NCBI GenBank assembly: GCA_019246495.1
Contig: JAFAQI010000099.1
Span: 1-5,998, forward strand
Source: Frankiales bacterium
GTDB taxonomy: Bacteria; Actinomycetota; Actinomycetes; JAFAQI01
Length of the DNA stretch: 5,998 nucleotides
Direction: 5' to 3'
Part shown: positions 5,626 through 5,998 of the stretch, one piece after another
How the letters are laid out: each line of letters begins with the position of its first letter
Position numbering within the stretch: position 1 is the first letter of the stretch
Made by a program: the position numbers and the translations under genes
The notes under the pieces: model-generated
What the model saw: the letters and a program-made list of their open reading frames with translations, nothing else
Told to the model about the DNA's origin: nothing
The model's database searches: none

Positions 5626-5998
5626 TCAGCGCCCGAATGGGCGAAGCGCAGCGATCGCGCGATCGGTCACGTCGTCGACCGGGCCCATCGCGTCGATGCC
5701 GACGAGGATCCCCTGCTCCGCGTAGTAGCCGACGAGCGGCGAGGTCTGCTCGTAGTAGACCTCCAGCCGGTGCCGGACGGTGTCCGGCTTGTCGTCGTCA
5801 CGCTGGAACAGCTCGCCGCCGCAGATGTCGCACTGGCCTTCCTTCGACGGTGGGTCGAAGTCGAGATGCCAGATGTGTCCGCAGTTGCGACAGGTGCGCC
5901 GGCCCGACAGCCGCCGGACGACCTCGTCGTCGTCGACGACGAGCTCGAGTACGACGCCCAGCGGTGTCTTTGCCTCCTCGAGGATGTCGTCGAAGATC
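5626..5998 (-). CDS. adk: Adenylate kinase, 5' part beyond the window
   Basis: Adenylate kinase interconverts ATP plus AMP and two ADP. Only the last 123 codons are present, and the P-loop and AMP-binding N-terminus lie off the right edge. The visible part contains [20 protein letters not shown], then the LID domain with a zinc-type four-Cys set, TCRNC and QCDIC, spaced CX2C-X16-CX2C. This is followed by [20 protein letters not shown], which holds the conserved Arg and Asp residues of the LID and core, and a C-terminal helix ending in RPFGR. The long-LID form contrasts with the short, LID-less mycobacterial enzyme. It ends 25 bases before map. The identity is clear despite truncation. Confidence 0.96.
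   Translation of the reverse strand, partial: IFDDILEEAKTPLGVVLELVVDDDEVVRRLSGRRTCRNCGHIWHLDFDPPSKEGQCDICGGELFQRDDDKPDTVRHRLEVYYEQTSPLVGYYAEQGILVGIDAMGPVDDVTDRAIAALRPFGR

Noticed and set aside
1..5998. Mobile element, CRISPR array, toxin-antitoxin, biosynthetic or defence system
   Set aside because: All coding capacity is taken up by ten housekeeping genes in a conserved order. There are no transposase, integrase or spaced direct repeats, and no change in base composition.

Overview
This is an ordinary but informative piece of a conserved bacterial housekeeping locus. It is the distal part of the spc/alpha ribosomal-protein region of a high-GC Gram-positive bacterium (Actinomycetota). Every gene lies on the minus strand. 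In the direction of transcription (right to left) the order is adk (partial), map, infA, rpmJ, rpsM, rpsK, rpsD, rpoA, rplQ, truA (partial). The assignment to Actinomycetota rests on this gene order, the strong G/C bias at third codon positions, GTG and TTG starts, and the close fit of RpoA, IF-1 and S13 to actinobacterial family members as I recall them. S4 is the cysteine-rich zinc-binding form and is encoded inside the operon. As I recall, Mycobacterium and Streptomyces carry zinc-free S4, so I lean towards another actinobacterial lineage, but the genus cannot be fixed from this window.

Layout by region. 5626-5998: 3' part of adk, including the four-Cys LID. 4776-5600: map, with no Shine-Dalgarno sequence. 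4608-4775: the main regulatory gap. It holds a large composite palindrome directly after map, then a near-consensus promoter for infA with a small inverted repeat between its -35 and -10 elements. 4386-4607: infA. 4245-4358: rpmJ, a 37-codon gene starting with GTG. 4092-4244: a leader with three or four consecutive hairpins before rpsM. 3711-4091, 3307-3711 and 2677-3303: rpsM, rpsK and rpsD, tightly packed and probably translationally coupled. 1573-2616: rpoA, starting with TTG. 1486-1572: a gap with a 13-bp stem-loop just after rpoA. 685-1485: rplQ, with an unusually long acidic Ala/Glu/Asp-rich C-terminal tail. 1-688: truA, which overlaps the rplQ stop as GTGA and runs off the left edge.

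The genes supply linked growth functions: nucleotide balance (adk), removal of the initiator methionine (map), translation initiation (infA), ribosomal subunits (L36, S13, S11, S4, L17), the RNA polymerase alpha subunit (rpoA) and tRNA pseudouridylation (truA). I see no tRNA, rRNA, CRISPR, insertion sequence, phage or plasmid feature. No stretch longer than 300 bases lacks a gene. The long plus-strand open frames opposite rpoA, rpsD and rplQ are codon-bias shadows. I did not find a previously undescribed system. The points worth a second look are the non-coding elements at 4682-4772 and 4117-4201, the stem-loop at 1530-1568, and the L17 tail.
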